From Streptomyces sp. NBC_00691 (GTDB lineage: Bacteria > Actinomycetota > Actinomycetes > Streptomycetales > Streptomycetaceae): DNA of 64,000 nucleotides. Positions 1 to 8,230 of the stretch are shown piece after piece. The DNA lies in contig NZ_CP109007.1 in assembly GCF_036226665.1 (NCBI RefSeq), positions 4,194,501 to 4,258,500 of the forward strand, written 5' to 3'. The position numbers and the translations under genes were made by a program. Numbering within the stretch: the stretch's first letter is position 1; each line of letters starts with the position of its first letter. The notes under the pieces were generated by a model that was given only the letters and a program-made list of their open reading frames with translations, did not search any database and had not been told where the DNA came from.

Positions 1-1
1 C

Positions 2-388
2 ACGGGCGGCGGCGCGCCCTGCGCGGTCAGCCTGCCCGCAGTCGCGGGAGCGCGGGCGCTCGCCGCGCTCGACGCCATGGGCATGCGGCTCGGCCCGGTG
101 GTCGCGACCCCGACCCGATGGTCGATCCTCGTCGCCCCGTACGGCCTCGAGCGGCTCGGCGAGCTGCTGTACGCGAAGGACAGCGTCCCCAGCTCGCTGC
201 GCTTCCACGGAGAGGGCGGCTATCTGCTCCTGCCGCCCTCGGTCGCCGGCACCGGACAGGTCCGATGGGAACGGGCCCCGCTCGCGGGCTCGGCGCGCCC
301 CTGGCTGCCCGACGTCGAAGCGGTGGTCGACGCCCTGGTGGAGGCGAGCACGAGCACACCGGGCGGCGGGAGCCGACTGGCGTACTGA
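2..388 (+). CDS. Bifunctional primase/polymerase (Prim-Pol)-like protein, C-terminal part
   Basis: The gene enters from the left edge, so only the last 128 codons are visible, in frame from base 2. The visible protein has a GGGAPCAVSLPA stretch, then a GMRLGPVVATPTRWSILVAP segment and a YLLLPPS motif. This resembles the streptomycete proteins annotated as bifunctional DNA primase/polymerase N-terminal domain proteins, which are usually just over 200 residues. The catalytic residues would lie upstream, so activity cannot be judged. The call rests on remembered family resemblance. The gene ends 150 bp before the next one on the same strand. Confidence 0.55.
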   Translation, partial: TGGGAPCAVSLPAVAGARALAALDAMGMRLGPVVATPTRWSILVAPYGLERLGELLYAKDSVPSSLRFHGEGGYLLLPPSVAGTGQVRWERAPLAGSARPWLPDVEAVVDALVEASTSTPGGGSRLAY

Positions 389-538
389 CAGGTCGGCGGG
401 ACGTCCTTCACCCGAACGGGTGTGTCCTGGCCCCACTTGTCGGGGAAACGGGCGCGCGGCCGACCGCGCGCCCGTCGGCCGCCGCTATGTTCGCCCCACC
501 GTTCAAGATCTCCAGCAGAGCAGGAGCAGGTGGGACGC

Positions 539-1198
539 ATGGGTCCGGTGAACCTCCGCGTGGTCGGACTCGGGGCCGCCGTCACGGTCGCCGTGCTGCT
601 GCCGCTGGTCGCGACCGCGGGGCCGACGGGCGAGCCCGCGGCGGGCGGGTCCGCACGGTCCGCCGGCGCGGCCGCCGCAGGCGACGCGAAGTCGGGGGAC
701 CTGCTCGGGGGGATCGGTCGGGGACCCCGCACGGAGCCCGCCGCCGAATCGGCCTCCCCCGGCACGTCCGGCGCGTCCCGCACGTCCGGCGCGTCCGGCG
801 CCCCCGTCACTCCCCGTGACGACCCCTCGGTTCCGGCGTCCCCGGAGCGGGTCACGCACTGTGGGCCGGAACTCGCCTCTCCCGAGGGGGTCGAGGCACA
901 GACCTGTGTCCTCACGGAGGGCCCCGACACCTGGGGGCGTACCTACTACCGGAACGCGACCGGCCAGAATCTCGACGCGTTTCTGACCCTCATGGCACCC
1001 GGCGGACGGACCGTACAGGTCCGCTGCGCGGTCGCCGCGCAGGATGAACCGGGAACCTGTGAAACGCCCAGGGAGCGGGCCCGGGGGGTGGCCACGGCCT
1101 ATAGGGCGGTAGCGGAATTCGCGGGCACCGGCGAGGGGGACGACACCCCGCTGCTGTTGCGGGCGGGCAGCAACACGGCAGACGGTGAAGGAAGTTGA
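539..1198 (+). CDS. Secreted or membrane-anchored hypothetical protein
   Basis: This 219-residue protein is of unrecognised family. An N-terminal hydrophobic segment (residues about 6-28, rich in Val, Ala and Leu) looks like a signal peptide or anchor. It is followed by about 70 residues of Ala/Gly/Ser-rich linker with repeated SGAS units. A C-terminal domain of about 110 residues contains four cysteines (in THCGPE, QTCVL, VRCAV and GTCET), suggesting two disulfides in an extracytoplasmic domain. The ATG at 539 is preferred over upstream in-frame starts because the hydrophobic segment then begins almost at once and GGAGCAGG-like purines lie just upstream. The final domain may bind a partner outside the cell, but no function can be assigned. 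Confidence 0.8.
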   Translation: MGPVNLRVVGLGAAVTVAVLLPLVATAGPTGEPAAGGSARSAGAAAAGDAKSGDLLGGIGRGPRTEPAAESASPGTSGASRTSGASGAPVTPRDDPSVPASPERVTHCGPELASPEGVEAQTCVLTEGPDTWGRTYYRNATGQNLDAFLTLMAPGGRTVQVRCAVAAQDEPGTCETPRERARGVATAYRAVAEFAGTGEGDDTPLLLRAGSNTADGEGS

Positions 1199-1417
1199 GC
1201 GTCGACGCCCCGGGCCTGCCGGAAGCGGACATGGAAAGGCCCGATCGCTGGCGACGGGGGATGCACCAGCGACCGGGCTTCCAGAACGGTAACAAGAGAT
1301 CTGCTGTTCGCAAATTCGATCTCGGTTATTCGGACAGGGATTTACCCGTCCGCAGACCGGGTTGTGGCGGAAGTCACCGACTGGTCGGTCTGTCAGTCAC
1401 CGATACCGCGCGGGGTA

Positions 1418-2395
1418 TCAGCTGAGAGTGACCTGACGGTTCGTGAGGCCACCCCGCGCGCGCCGCTCCTCCGCGGTGAGCGGAGCGTCCGATGCGAGCG
1501 CCTCGGTCAGCCTCTCGGCGAACTCGGCGGCGGGCTTCTCGCACTCCTCGGCGGTCATCGCGGTCGGCAGGTCCCAGACCGGCACCATCAGTCCGTGCGC
1601 GCGGAACGAACCGACGAGGCGGGTGTCCGCGCCGATGGAGGTGCCGCCGGCGGCCTGGAGACGGGCGAGCGCGTCGAGGAGCTTCTCCTCCGGGTACGGC
1701 ATGACCCAGCGCAGGTGGTTCTTGTCCGGGGTCTCGCACCAGTACGCCGAGTCGACGCTCGCCAGCTTCACGGTCGGGATCGCGGCAGCGTTGGCCCGCT
1801 CCAGGGATGCGGCGACCTCCGGGTCCGCGCCGTCCGCGGACTGCGGGATCCAGAACTCGAAGCCCGAGTGGACCTCAGGGGCGAACGTGGCGTCGGCGTC
1901 GAGCAGGTCCTGCAGACGCGGACCCTCGGCCGGGACGCGGCGCGGCGGGACCGGAGTGCCCGGCTCGGTCTCCAGGGCGCGCTGGAGGGTGTCGGCGAGG
2001 TCGCGGGCGAGGTCGCCGGAGGTGGAGTCGTTCTGCAGGGCGAGCAGCACGGAGCCGTCGTCGCGGCGGAGCGCGGGCCACGCCATCGGCAGCACGGTCG
2101 CGAGCGTCACGGAGGGAACGCCCTCCGGGAGCCCGCCCTTGAGGGTGAGCGGCACGGTGGCGGCGGGGACCAGCTCGCGCAGCGCGACCCAGTCGCACTC
2201 GCCGGCCAGGCCCTCGAAGGGGCGCTGGACGAGCTCGGTCACGGCGTGCGCGGCGGCCCGGCCGTGACACGCCTTGTAGCGGCGGCCCGAACCGCACGGG
2301 CACGGCTCGCGCGCCCCGACGACCGGGATCTCCCCGTTCGTGACCTGTGCCTGACCGGTCTTGCCGGCCTTCGTCTGGGGGCGCTTCTTGGCCAT
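1418..2395 (-). CDS. DUF5926 family protein with N-terminal SEC-C zinc motif
   Basis: This is a 325-residue cytoplasmic protein. Residues 31-44 (PCPCGSGRRYKACH) form a classic SEC-C motif, with zinc ligands at about Cys32, Cys34, Cys43 and His44, as at the C-terminus of SecA. A Lys-rich start precedes it. The rest is an acidic alpha/beta region typical of the actinobacterial family DUF5926, whose role is unknown. The ATG at 2395 has GGGAG about 12 bases upstream; the reading frame continues further upstream without a better start. The downstream side is a 219-bp gap before the convergent secreted-protein gene. Family assignment is good; function is unknown. Confidence 0.85.
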   Translation of the reverse strand: MAKKRPQTKAGKTGQAQVTNGEIPVVGAREPCPCGSGRRYKACHGRAAAHAVTELVQRPFEGLAGECDWVALRELVPAATVPLTLKGGLPEGVPSVTLATVLPMAWPALRRDDGSVLLALQNDSTSGDLARDLADTLQRALETEPGTPVPPRRVPAEGPRLQDLLDADATFAPEVHSGFEFWIPQSADGADPEVAASLERANAAAIPTVKLASVDSAYWCETPDKNHLRWVMPYPEEKLLDALARLQAAGGTSIGADTRLVGSFRAHGLMVPVWDLPTAMTAEECEKPAAEFAERLTEALASDAPLTAEERRARGGLTNRQVTLS

Positions 2396-2651
2396 GGTGT
2401 GGCATTCTCCCGATCGCGGCGGTGCGGTGCTTGTTCCGGGCGCGAGCCTAGCCGTACCGCGCACCGACGCCCCTCAGGCGGGCCGCTGCCCCCGGGAGAG
2501 GAAGCGGCCACGGGGCGCGGCGCGGGGCCGGGATCGGGTTCCGCGGCCGGGATCCTCGTGCGCGCCGCCGGGACCCCGTACGCCCGCCCGGGCCTCGTAC
2601 CCCGCCGGGAGCTCGTACGGTGTCGGTCCAGGCCGCCGGGCTCATGCGACG

Positions 2652-3254
2652 TCAATCCAGGTCGTCGTACGCGTCCAGGATGTCGAAGCGGGAGCCGCCG
2701 CCGACGCGGGACGCGAAGTCCTCGCGGCGGTGCCCCTCGGTCACCACCACCCAGACGGTGACCTCGCCGGTCGCGCTGTCCCGTACACCCCAGTCCCGGG
2801 CGAGCGCACTGATGATGTTCAGCCCGCGGCCGCCCCGTGCCGTGACCGACGGCGTCGCCGGAACGGGCCGGGTCGGACCGCCTCCGTCCGTCACCTCGAC
2901 TCTGAGGCCGCCCGCCGGGTCCACCCGCCAGGCCGCCCGTACATCTCCGTCGCCCCGATCCGCGTGCCCCAGCGGCCTGCCGTACCGGCAGGCATTGCTG
3001 AGCAACTCGGAAAGGATCAGCACCGCGTCGTCGACGACCGATTCGGACACCCCGCTGCGGTACAGCTCGTCCCGCATCCGGTGCCTCGCCTCACCCACGC
3101 CCGCAGGGCCATGGGGTACGGCCATGCTCGACGACGTGGGCACCTCCTGTGCCACCACCAACGCCACCCCCGAGACCTCCTTTGCCCCACGCCACCGTGT
3201 GGATGCCCCAATGGCCTGGACCGGAAACCGGCCAATCAGTGTGCGATGAGGCAC
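2652..3254 (-). CDS. Anti-sigma-type ATP-binding regulatory protein (HATPase_c_2)
   Basis: This 200-residue GHKL-fold protein is of the stand-alone RsbW/SpoIIAB-like kind common in Streptomyces. The N-box is visible at residues 80-92 (ILSELLSNACRYG, with Asn87). A G1-like VTDGGGP follows at about 119-125, and a G2-like GGRGLNII at about 141-148. Such proteins usually bind ATP and control sigma factors or anti-anti-sigma partners, but no partner gene is adjacent. The GTG at 3254 lacks a clear ribosome binding site. A purine-rich AGGAGG lies further in, before residue 44 (MAVPHG), so the true start could be internal. Confidence 0.8.
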   Translation of the reverse strand: MPHRTLIGRFPVQAIGASTRWRGAKEVSGVALVVAQEVPTSSSMAVPHGPAGVGEARHRMRDELYRSGVSESVVDDAVLILSELLSNACRYGRPLGHADRGDGDVRAAWRVDPAGGLRVEVTDGGGPTRPVPATPSVTARGGRGLNIISALARDWGVRDSATGEVTVWVVVTEGHRREDFASRVGGGSRFDILDAYDDLD

Positions 3255-3477
3255 TCGTGACGATCGCGTAGGCGCGGAACGCGCCGGTGCACACCCTGAA
3301 AGTCCTGTGAAGCCTTGTGGCGCAAGGGGAAGAGGGTGCTCAAGGGACTGCTGAGGAGGCGAGAAGAGGTGAGAAAAGGGGAAACGCGAGGTCGGCGGCG
3401 AACACGGGAGACGAGAGGCCGGCGGGAAACGCGGGGGATCGCGGTCGGCACGGCCGCACGGCCCTCGACTGCGCCGC

Positions 3478-4299
3478 TCAGTCGCGGCGCAGCTGGGAGA
3501 GCACCTGCTTGGGCCGGTTGGTGATGATCGCGTCCACCCCGAGGCGCTCGCACAGCTCGACGTCCTCGGCCTCGTCCACGGTCCAGACGTGGACCTGGTG
3601 CCCGGCCTTCTGGAGCCGCAGGATCACGGTCGGGTGGTGGCGGACGATCCGGATCGAGGGCCCGGCGATGCGCGCGCCCGCGGGGAGCCGTCCGTCGCGC
3701 AGCCGCGGCGAGACGAACTGGGCGAGGGAGACGGTGGGCAGCGTCGGCGACGCGGTGGCGATCCGGTGCAGGGAGCGGGCCGAGAAGCTCATGACGCGTA
3801 CGGGGGATTCGGCGGGGGACGCGGGCGCGTCCAGGCCGAAACGCTTGAGGAGCTGGAGCAGCCGCTCCTCGACCTGGCCCGCCCAGCGGGTGGGGTGCTT
3901 GGTCTCGATGGCCAGCTCGACCCGGCGTCCGGCGTCGGAGACCAGTTCGAGGAGCCGCTCCAGGGTGAGGACGGAGGTGTACCCCGGGTCGCCCCAGTCG
4001 GGGCTCTCGCGGGAGTCGTCGCGGCCCTTCCAGGTGCCGAAGTCGAGGGCGGCGAGATCGGCGAGTTCGAGGGCGGAGACGGCGCCGCGGCCGTTCGAGG
4101 TGCGGTCGACGCGGCGGTCGTGGACGCAGACGAGATGGCCGTCGGCGGTGAGCCTGACGTCGCACTCCAGGGCGTCGGCCCCGTCCTCGATGGCCTTCAC
4201 ATAGGCGGCCAGGGTGTGTTCCGGCGCGTCCTCGGAGGCTCCACGGTGGGCGACGACCTGGAGGGGGACGCTGTTCGGGTGCTGCCGTGCGTGAGTCAC
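3478..4299 (-). CDS. Glycerophosphodiester phosphodiesterase (GDPD family)
   Basis: The 273-residue protein hydrolyses glycerophosphodiesters to glycerol-3-phosphate and an alcohol. The key GDPD residues are visible: His18 in AHRG, Glu45 and Asp47 in LECDV, and His60 in CVHD. The TIM barrel ends with a WTVDEAEDVELCERLGVDAI segment and the IITNRP signature. There is no signal peptide, so it is probably cytoplasmic. The GTG at 4299 is chosen because the conserved barrel begins about 12 residues later; an upstream ATG would add an unlikely tail. The gene is divergent from the HtrA-like protease across a 206-bp gap. Confidence 0.92.
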   Translation of the reverse strand: MTHARQHPNSVPLQVVAHRGASEDAPEHTLAAYVKAIEDGADALECDVRLTADGHLVCVHDRRVDRTSNGRGAVSALELADLAALDFGTWKGRDDSRESPDWGDPGYTSVLTLERLLELVSDAGRRVELAIETKHPTRWAGQVEERLLQLLKRFGLDAPASPAESPVRVMSFSARSLHRIATASPTLPTVSLAQFVSPRLRDGRLPAGARIAGPSIRIVRHHPTVILRLQKAGHQVHVWTVDEAEDVELCERLGVDAIITNRPKQVLSQLRRD

Positions 4300-4505
4300 G
4301 GCGTCATGGTGCCATTGGCGGGGCGGAGCGGGCACACCGGAAGCTGTCCGTTCTGTCCGTATATAAAGGTAGGGGGGTGAACGCACAGCTCCGCCTTACG
4401 GCGGCCTGACGTCCTGTGGGAAAAGCTGGTGCAGCACCCTGGACCCCGTGGGTGACCCGTAGGTACCACCACCCCACCCCACGCAGTCAACGAGGAGAGC
4501 GAGCT

Positions 4506-5978
4506 GTGAGCACCGAGAACGAGGGCACGGCGGTACCGGCGGACCACCCGGCTGCCCCGTCCACTCCGTCCACCCCTCCGGCACCTCCGACGCCTCCGAC
4601 GACTCCCTCGGCGGAGACGCCGGCCGCCGCGCCGGCGGACGCCCCGGCCTTCCCGCCGGCGGACGCCCCGACGGTCGCGCAGACCCCGGTTCCGGAAGCG
4701 ACCCCGGCGCCCGCGCCGGAACCGACCGCGACCGCGCACGCCCACACCCCTGCGCCCACCCCGGCCGCCGCCGGGGCCGGCTGGCCGCCGCCCCCGCCGA
4801 CCGTGCCCGCCTGGGGCGCCCCGCTCCCGCCCGCGTCCCCCGCCCCCGCGGGTCCTCGCCGAGGGGCCGGCGGCCTGGTGGCGGCGGTCCTGGTCGCGGC
4901 GCTCGTCGCCGGCGGCATCGGCGGCGGCATCGGCTACTGGGCCGCCCAGCGCGGTGACGAGGGCGTCAGCTCCACGACGGTCGCCTCCGGCGAGGCCCCG
5001 GCGTCCTTCAAGCGTGAGCCCGGCACGGTCGCGGCGGTGGCCGCGAAGGCGCTGCCGAGCGTGGTCACCATCCAGGCCAAGTCGGGCGGTTCGCAGGGCG
5101 AGGGCGGCACGGGCACCGGCTTCGTGTACGACCAGGAAGGCCACATCGTCACCAACAACCACGTGGTGGCGTCGGCGGCGGACGGCGGCACGCTGTCCGT
5201 GACGTTCCCGGACGGCAAGGCGTACGACGCGCAGGTCGTCGGCCGGGCCGAGGGCTACGACGTGGCCGTCCTGAAGCTCACGAACGCGCCGAAGGGACTG
5301 AAGCCGCTTCCGCTCGGCGACTCCGACAAGGTGGCGGTCGGCGACTCGACCATCGCGATCGGCGCGCCCTTCGGGCTGTCGAACACGGTGACGACGGGCA
5401 TCATCAGCGCCAAGAACCGCCCGGTCGCGTCCGGCGACGGCTCGGGCGGCAGCAACTCGTACATGAGCGCGCTGCAGACGGACGCGTCGATCAACCCGGG
5501 CAACTCGGGCGGTCCGCTGCTCGACGCCGGCGGCGCGGTCATCGGCATCAACTCGGCGATCCAGTCCACCGGCAGCGGCTTCGGCCAGTCCCAGGCGGGC
5601 TCGATCGGCCTGGGCTTCGCGATCCCGGTGAACCAGGCGAAGAACGTGGCGCAGCAGCTGATCAGGACGGGCAAGCCGGTGTACCCGGTGATCGGCGCGA
5701 CGGTGAACATGCAGGAGCAGGGCGAGGGCGCGACGATCGCCTCCCAGGGTTCGGGCGGCACCCCCTCGGTGACCCCCGACGGTCCGGCGGCGAAGGCGGG
5801 CCTGAAGGCCGGTGACGTGATCACCGGCTTCGGCGACCACCAGATCGACAGCGGTCCCTCCCTGATCAGTGAGATCTGGACCCACAAGCCGGGCGACCAG
5901 GTCGAGATCACCTACGAGCGCGACGGCAAGACGTCCACCGCCACGGTCACCCTCGGCGAACGCACCGGCGACAGCTGA
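4506..5978 (+). CDS. HtrA/DegP-like membrane-anchored serine protease with PDZ domain
   Basis: This 490-residue protein is for quality control at the outer face of the membrane. The order is a Pro/Ala/Thr-rich cytoplasmic tail (1-118), one membrane helix (about 122-145), a trypsin-like domain and a C-terminal PDZ domain. The catalytic triad is visible: His219 in TNNHVV, Asp252 in YDVAVLKL and Ser334 in NPGNSGGPL. The PDZ domain is marked by GPAAKAGLKAGDVITGF. The start is a GTG at 4506 after GAGGAGAG. A GGTGCAGCACC inverted repeat lies at 4428-4438 in the promoter region and could bind a regulator such as an envelope-stress response regulator, but this is a guess. Confidence 0.95.
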   Translation: MSTENEGTAVPADHPAAPSTPSTPPAPPTPPTTPSAETPAAAPADAPAFPPADAPTVAQTPVPEATPAPAPEPTATAHAHTPAPTPAAAGAGWPPPPPTVPAWGAPLPPASPAPAGPRRGAGGLVAAVLVAALVAGGIGGGIGYWAAQRGDEGVSSTTVASGEAPASFKREPGTVAAVAAKALPSVVTIQAKSGGSQGEGGTGTGFVYDQEGHIVTNNHVVASAADGGTLSVTFPDGKAYDAQVVGRAEGYDVAVLKLTNAPKGLKPLPLGDSDKVAVGDSTIAIGAPFGLSNTVTTGIISAKNRPVASGDGSGGSNSYMSALQTDASINPGNSGGPLLDAGGAVIGINSAIQSTGSGFGQSQAGSIGLGFAIPVNQAKNVAQQLIRTGKPVYPVIGATVNMQEQGEGATIASQGSGGTPSVTPDGPAAKAGLKAGDVITGFGDHQIDSGPSLISEIWTHKPGDQVEITYERDGKTSTATVTLGERTGDS

Positions 5979-6026
5979 CCGGCTAGGCTGTCCCCCGCGC
6001 CGCACGTGGACACACCGCCGGCGCGG

Positions 6027-6113
6027 GGTGGGTTGCCCGAGCGGCCTAAGGGAACGGTCTTGAAAACCGTCGTGGCAGCGATGTCACCGTGGGTTCAAAT
6101 CCCACACCCACCG
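6027..6113 (+). tRNA. tRNA-Ser (anticodon UGA)
   Basis: An 87-nt class II tRNA. The acceptor arms are GGTGGGT and ACCCACC with a G discriminator. The anticodon stem ACGGT/ACCGT encloses the loop CTTGAAA, giving anticodon TGA. A long variable arm and the T-loop GTTCAAAT follow. The CCA end is not encoded. Confidence 0.97.
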
Positions 6114-6118
6114 CAGTG

Positions 6119-6175
6119 GACCGGCGAACGCGCCGGTCGGAAGGGGTGCTCCGGATGCCGGGGCGCCCCTTCTTC
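6119..6175 (+). terminator. Terminator of tRNA-Ser(UGA)
   Basis: Two hairpins follow the tRNA. The first has 8-bp arms (GACCGGCG/CGCCGGTC). The second pairs 6141-6154 with 6158-6171 (14 bp with two G-U pairs) and is followed by a T-rich CTTCTT. Confidence 0.7.
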
Positions 6176-6367
6176 GCGTGTGGGGGCGGGGACTCCTTGC
6201 GGGGCGGGGGCTTCTGACGCGTTTCCCCGGGCCCGTCCCGGGTCTGTGCGGGGTGGTCCGACGTCGTTCCGGGCCGGTCGGGGACCCGGCCGGGTTCTTC
6301 TGCGGATGCGGGACCCGAGTGGTGCCGTGATGCTGGAGGGGCTGGAACATTGGCTAGGAGGGCCAGG

Positions 6368-6577
6368 ATGTCTGTGTTCGACAAGCTCAAGGGAATGCTG
6401 AAGGGCCACGAGGATCAGGCCTCCAAGGGCGTCGACAAGGCCGGCGACTACGTCGACGGCAAGACGCAGGGCAAGTACACCGGTCAGGTCGACACCGCCC
6501 AGGAGAAGCTCAGGGAGCAACTGGGAGGCACGGGTCAGCAGCCGGACTCTCCGCCCCAGCCCCCGCCCCAGCAGTAG
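6368..6577 (+). CDS. Small antitoxin-like protein (MT0933/Rv0909-type family)
   Basis: This 69-residue protein starts MSVFDKLKGMLKGHEDQ and continues with a KGVDKAGDYVDGKT segment, the pattern of the actinobacterial proteins annotated as MT0933-like antitoxins. It ends in a Gln/Pro-rich tail. The ATG at 6368 has GGAGG 10 bases upstream. No toxin gene is adjacent, so the antitoxin label is only a family name here; a stress or helical-bundle role is equally possible. The last codons and the stop codon lie inside a four-copy 23-bp tandem repeat. Confidence 0.8.
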   Translation: MSVFDKLKGMLKGHEDQASKGVDKAGDYVDGKTQGKYTGQVDTAQEKLREQLGGTGQQPDSPPQPPPQQ

Positions 6578-6652
6578 CGCGAGCCCCGCCCCAGCAGTAG
6601 CGCGAGCCCCGCCCCAGCAGTAGCGCGAGCCCCGCCCCAGCAGTAGCGCGAG
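6561..6652 (+). repeat. Four tandem copies of a 23-bp unit spanning the stop codon of the preceding gene
   Basis: Copies start at 6561, 6584, 6607 and 6630 and are identical. The unit contains CCCCGCCCCAGCAGTAGC, so each copy repeats the Gln-Gln-stop end of the small antitoxin-like gene. Only the first copy is used as coding sequence. This looks like slipped-strand or unequal duplication of a gene end. Confidence 0.95.
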
Positions 6653-6669
6653 GCGCGAAGCGAGCGTCA

Positions 6670-6703
6670 GGGCGCCCCGGATCCGCATCCGGGGCGCCCT
6701 TTT
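6670..6703 (+). terminator. Rho-independent terminator
   Basis: A perfect 13-bp stem (6670-6682 with 6687-6699, core GGGCGCCCCGGAT) with a 4-nt loop, followed by TTTT. It ends the antitoxin-like transcript after the tandem repeats. Confidence 0.88.
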
Positions 6704-6780
6704 CCGGGGTGTGGCGGGCTCGGCTCTCCGGGTTTCATGGGACGCCGGAAGGGTGTGGGACCGGACGAGGGAGTGGTGTC

Positions 6781-7305
6781 GTGGTGCGGATCGTGCTCGT
6801 GCAGGGGGACATCACGGCCGAGGCCGCCGACGCGATCGTGAATGCCGCGAACTCCTCGCTGCTGGGCGGCGGCGGGGTCGACGGCGCCATTCACCGCAAG
6901 GGCGGCCCCGAGATCCTCGCCGCCTGCCAGGATCTTCGCCGCTCGCACTACGGCAAGGGGCTGGCCACCGGGCGGGCCGTGGCGACCACGGCGGGGCGCC
7001 TGCCGGCCCGGCACGTGATCCACACGGTCGGACCGGTCTGGTCGCGCGACGAGGACCGTTCGGAGCTGCTGGCCTCCTGCTACCGCGAATCCCTGCGGAT
7101 CGCGGACGAGTCGGGCGATCGGACGGTCGCGTTCCCCGCCGTCTCCACCGGGATCTACGGCTGGCCGATCGACGACGGCGCCCGCATCGCCGTGGAGACG
7201 GTACGAGCCACCCCCACGGACGTGGAGGAAGTCCGCTTCGTGCTCTTCGACGCCCAGGCCTACGCGGCCTTCGAGGCGGCGGTGGGGGACCGGGACGTTC
7301 CGTAG
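6781..7305 (+). CDS. Macro-domain protein, probable O-acetyl-ADP-ribose deacetylase
   Basis: This 174-residue single-domain protein binds or removes ADP-ribose derivatives in the cytoplasm. The macro-domain signatures are visible: VQGDIT at the start, IVNAANSSLLGGGGVDGAIH, which carries the catalytic Asn/Asp/Gly-rich loop of the MacroD/YmdB type, and FPAVSTGIYGWP near residue 120. Its length fits the family. The start is the GTG at 6781, seven bases after GAGGGAG; the next codon (GTG at 6784) is also possible. It stands alone between a terminator and a long gap, and its substrate here is unknown. Confidence 0.9.
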   Translation: MVRIVLVQGDITAEAADAIVNAANSSLLGGGGVDGAIHRKGGPEILAACQDLRRSHYGKGLATGRAVATTAGRLPARHVIHTVGPVWSRDEDRSELLASCYRESLRIADESGDRTVAFPAVSTGIYGWPIDDGARIAVETVRATPTDVEEVRFVLFDAQAYAAFEAAVGDRDVP

Positions 7306-7725
7306 CGGGACTCCCGGCAAGCGTCGTCCGAGCGGTCGAACATGCGCGTTCTTCTGTCCGTCCGTTCGGTCTCGGTGTTCCGGGGGCGCGCCGTGGTGAT
7401 CTTCCGGCTGGGAGATTGGCGGGAAATCTGCCGGAACGCTTCCTCTCTTGGGGCGTACGGGCTGCCTCTGTCCTGAACGCTGTCCGCCCCGGTGAGCTGG
7501 ACCTTTGCTCAAGACCGCCGGGTTTATCTGCTTGTCCTCACGCTTGCGGGGGAATCGGGCGCTCCGGGGTGGTTCGCCGGGGATTCGGTGGGCAACTCTG
7601 GATTCGCGACGTCGAGCACGAACGACCGGGGCGGTCGGCCAACTGCCTTGGGAATGGCCGTACTTCACAGAACTTCAGAGCAGTTCCGTGCACAGCAACA
7701 GCTTTCAGTTCCCGGAGGAACAGAC
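7306..7725. other. 420-bp intergenic region without a gene
   Basis: No convincing coding sequence, RNA gene or strong hairpin is visible. Base composition dips slightly towards the end, around 7660-7710, which probably holds the promoter and leader of the small secreted protein at 7726. Confidence 0.6.
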
Positions 7726-8031
7726 ATGGCAAGCATCCGTACCGCCCGCATCCTCGCCGTTGCCGCCGCCCTGCCCCTCGCCGCCGCGCTCTTCACGGGG
7801 GTGGCCCAGGCCGACAACGGCGGTTTCGCGGACGACGGATCGAACACGAGCGTCGCCACGATCGTCGGCAGCGGCGTGGGTGGGGACAACTTCGGCAACT
7901 CGACCACGACGCAGCAGGTGGCGACCGGTTCCGGTGCCTCCAACCAGAACAACACGGCCAGTGTGAACGGCTCCGCCTTCACCCACATCGCCCAGAACAA
8001 CGCGGTGGTCAACTTCAACCCGTGGTGGTGA
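7726..8031 (+). CDS. Small secreted protein, Asn/Gly/Ser-rich
   Basis: This 101-residue protein has a textbook signal peptide (Arg residues, then AVAAALPLAAALF, cleavage after GVAQA at about residue 27). The mature part of about 74 residues is rich in Asn, Gly, Ser, Thr and Val, with no Cys, and ends NFNPWW. That composition resembles small surface-exposed or assembly-prone proteins of streptomycetes such as chaplins and rodlins, but no chaplin motif is present. A CCCGGAGGAA ribosome binding site precedes the ATG. A long hairpin follows. Abundance and aerial-growth expression would fit, but this is speculation. Confidence 0.85.
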   Translation: MASIRTARILAVAAALPLAAALFTGVAQADNGGFADDGSNTSVATIVGSGVGGDNFGNSTTTQQVATGSGASNQNNTASVNGSAFTHIAQNNAVVNFNPWW

Positions 8032-8082
8032 CCGACCCGGCACGGCAGCCGGCCCGACGGGGGGCGTGACCGCGGTGTGAAC

Positions 8083-8126
8083 GACGGCCTGTACGGCGGT
8101 ACTTCGGTGCCGCCGTACAGGCCGTC
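8083..8126 (+). terminator. Strong hairpin terminator
   Basis: A perfect 17-bp stem (8083-8099 with 8110-8126, core GGCCTGTACGGCGG) and a 10-nt loop containing CTTCGG. There is no T-run, as is usual in Streptomyces. It follows the small secreted protein gene. Confidence 0.8.
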
Positions 8127-8165
8127 CCGCGTGTGCCCCCGGGCGGCCGCGGTCGGTCGTCGACC

Positions 8166-8199
8166 TTGACAGGGGTCCTGAATCTGACGGACAGTCAGA
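8166..8199 (+). promoter_or_regulatory. Promoter with overlapping TetR-type operator before the igr-like operon
   Basis: TTGACA at 8166-8171 is a consensus -35 box. A near-perfect palindrome follows at 8183-8199: TCTGAC, five bases, then GTCAGA, lying over the expected -10 position. Binding there would block transcription of the acyl-CoA dehydrogenase operon starting at 8231. The regulator is not encoded nearby. Confidence 0.55.
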
Positions 8200-8230
8200 A
8201 ATCTCAGTCGTCCCACGGGAGGCCGTCGCC

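Noticed and set aside
3315..3524. Plus-strand Arg/Lys-rich open frame of 69 codons overlapping the GDPD gene end
   Set aside because: It lies in a purine-rich gap, has biased low-complexity composition and overlaps a convincing minus-strand gene.
4296..6005. Long minus-strand open frame opposite the HtrA-like gene
   Set aside because: Low-complexity Arg/Gly/Asp-rich translation. The plus strand carries the full catalytic triad and PDZ domain.
6561..6652. CRISPR-like array
   Set aside because: The 23-bp units are directly adjacent with no spacers, so this is a simple tandem repeat. No cas genes are in the window.
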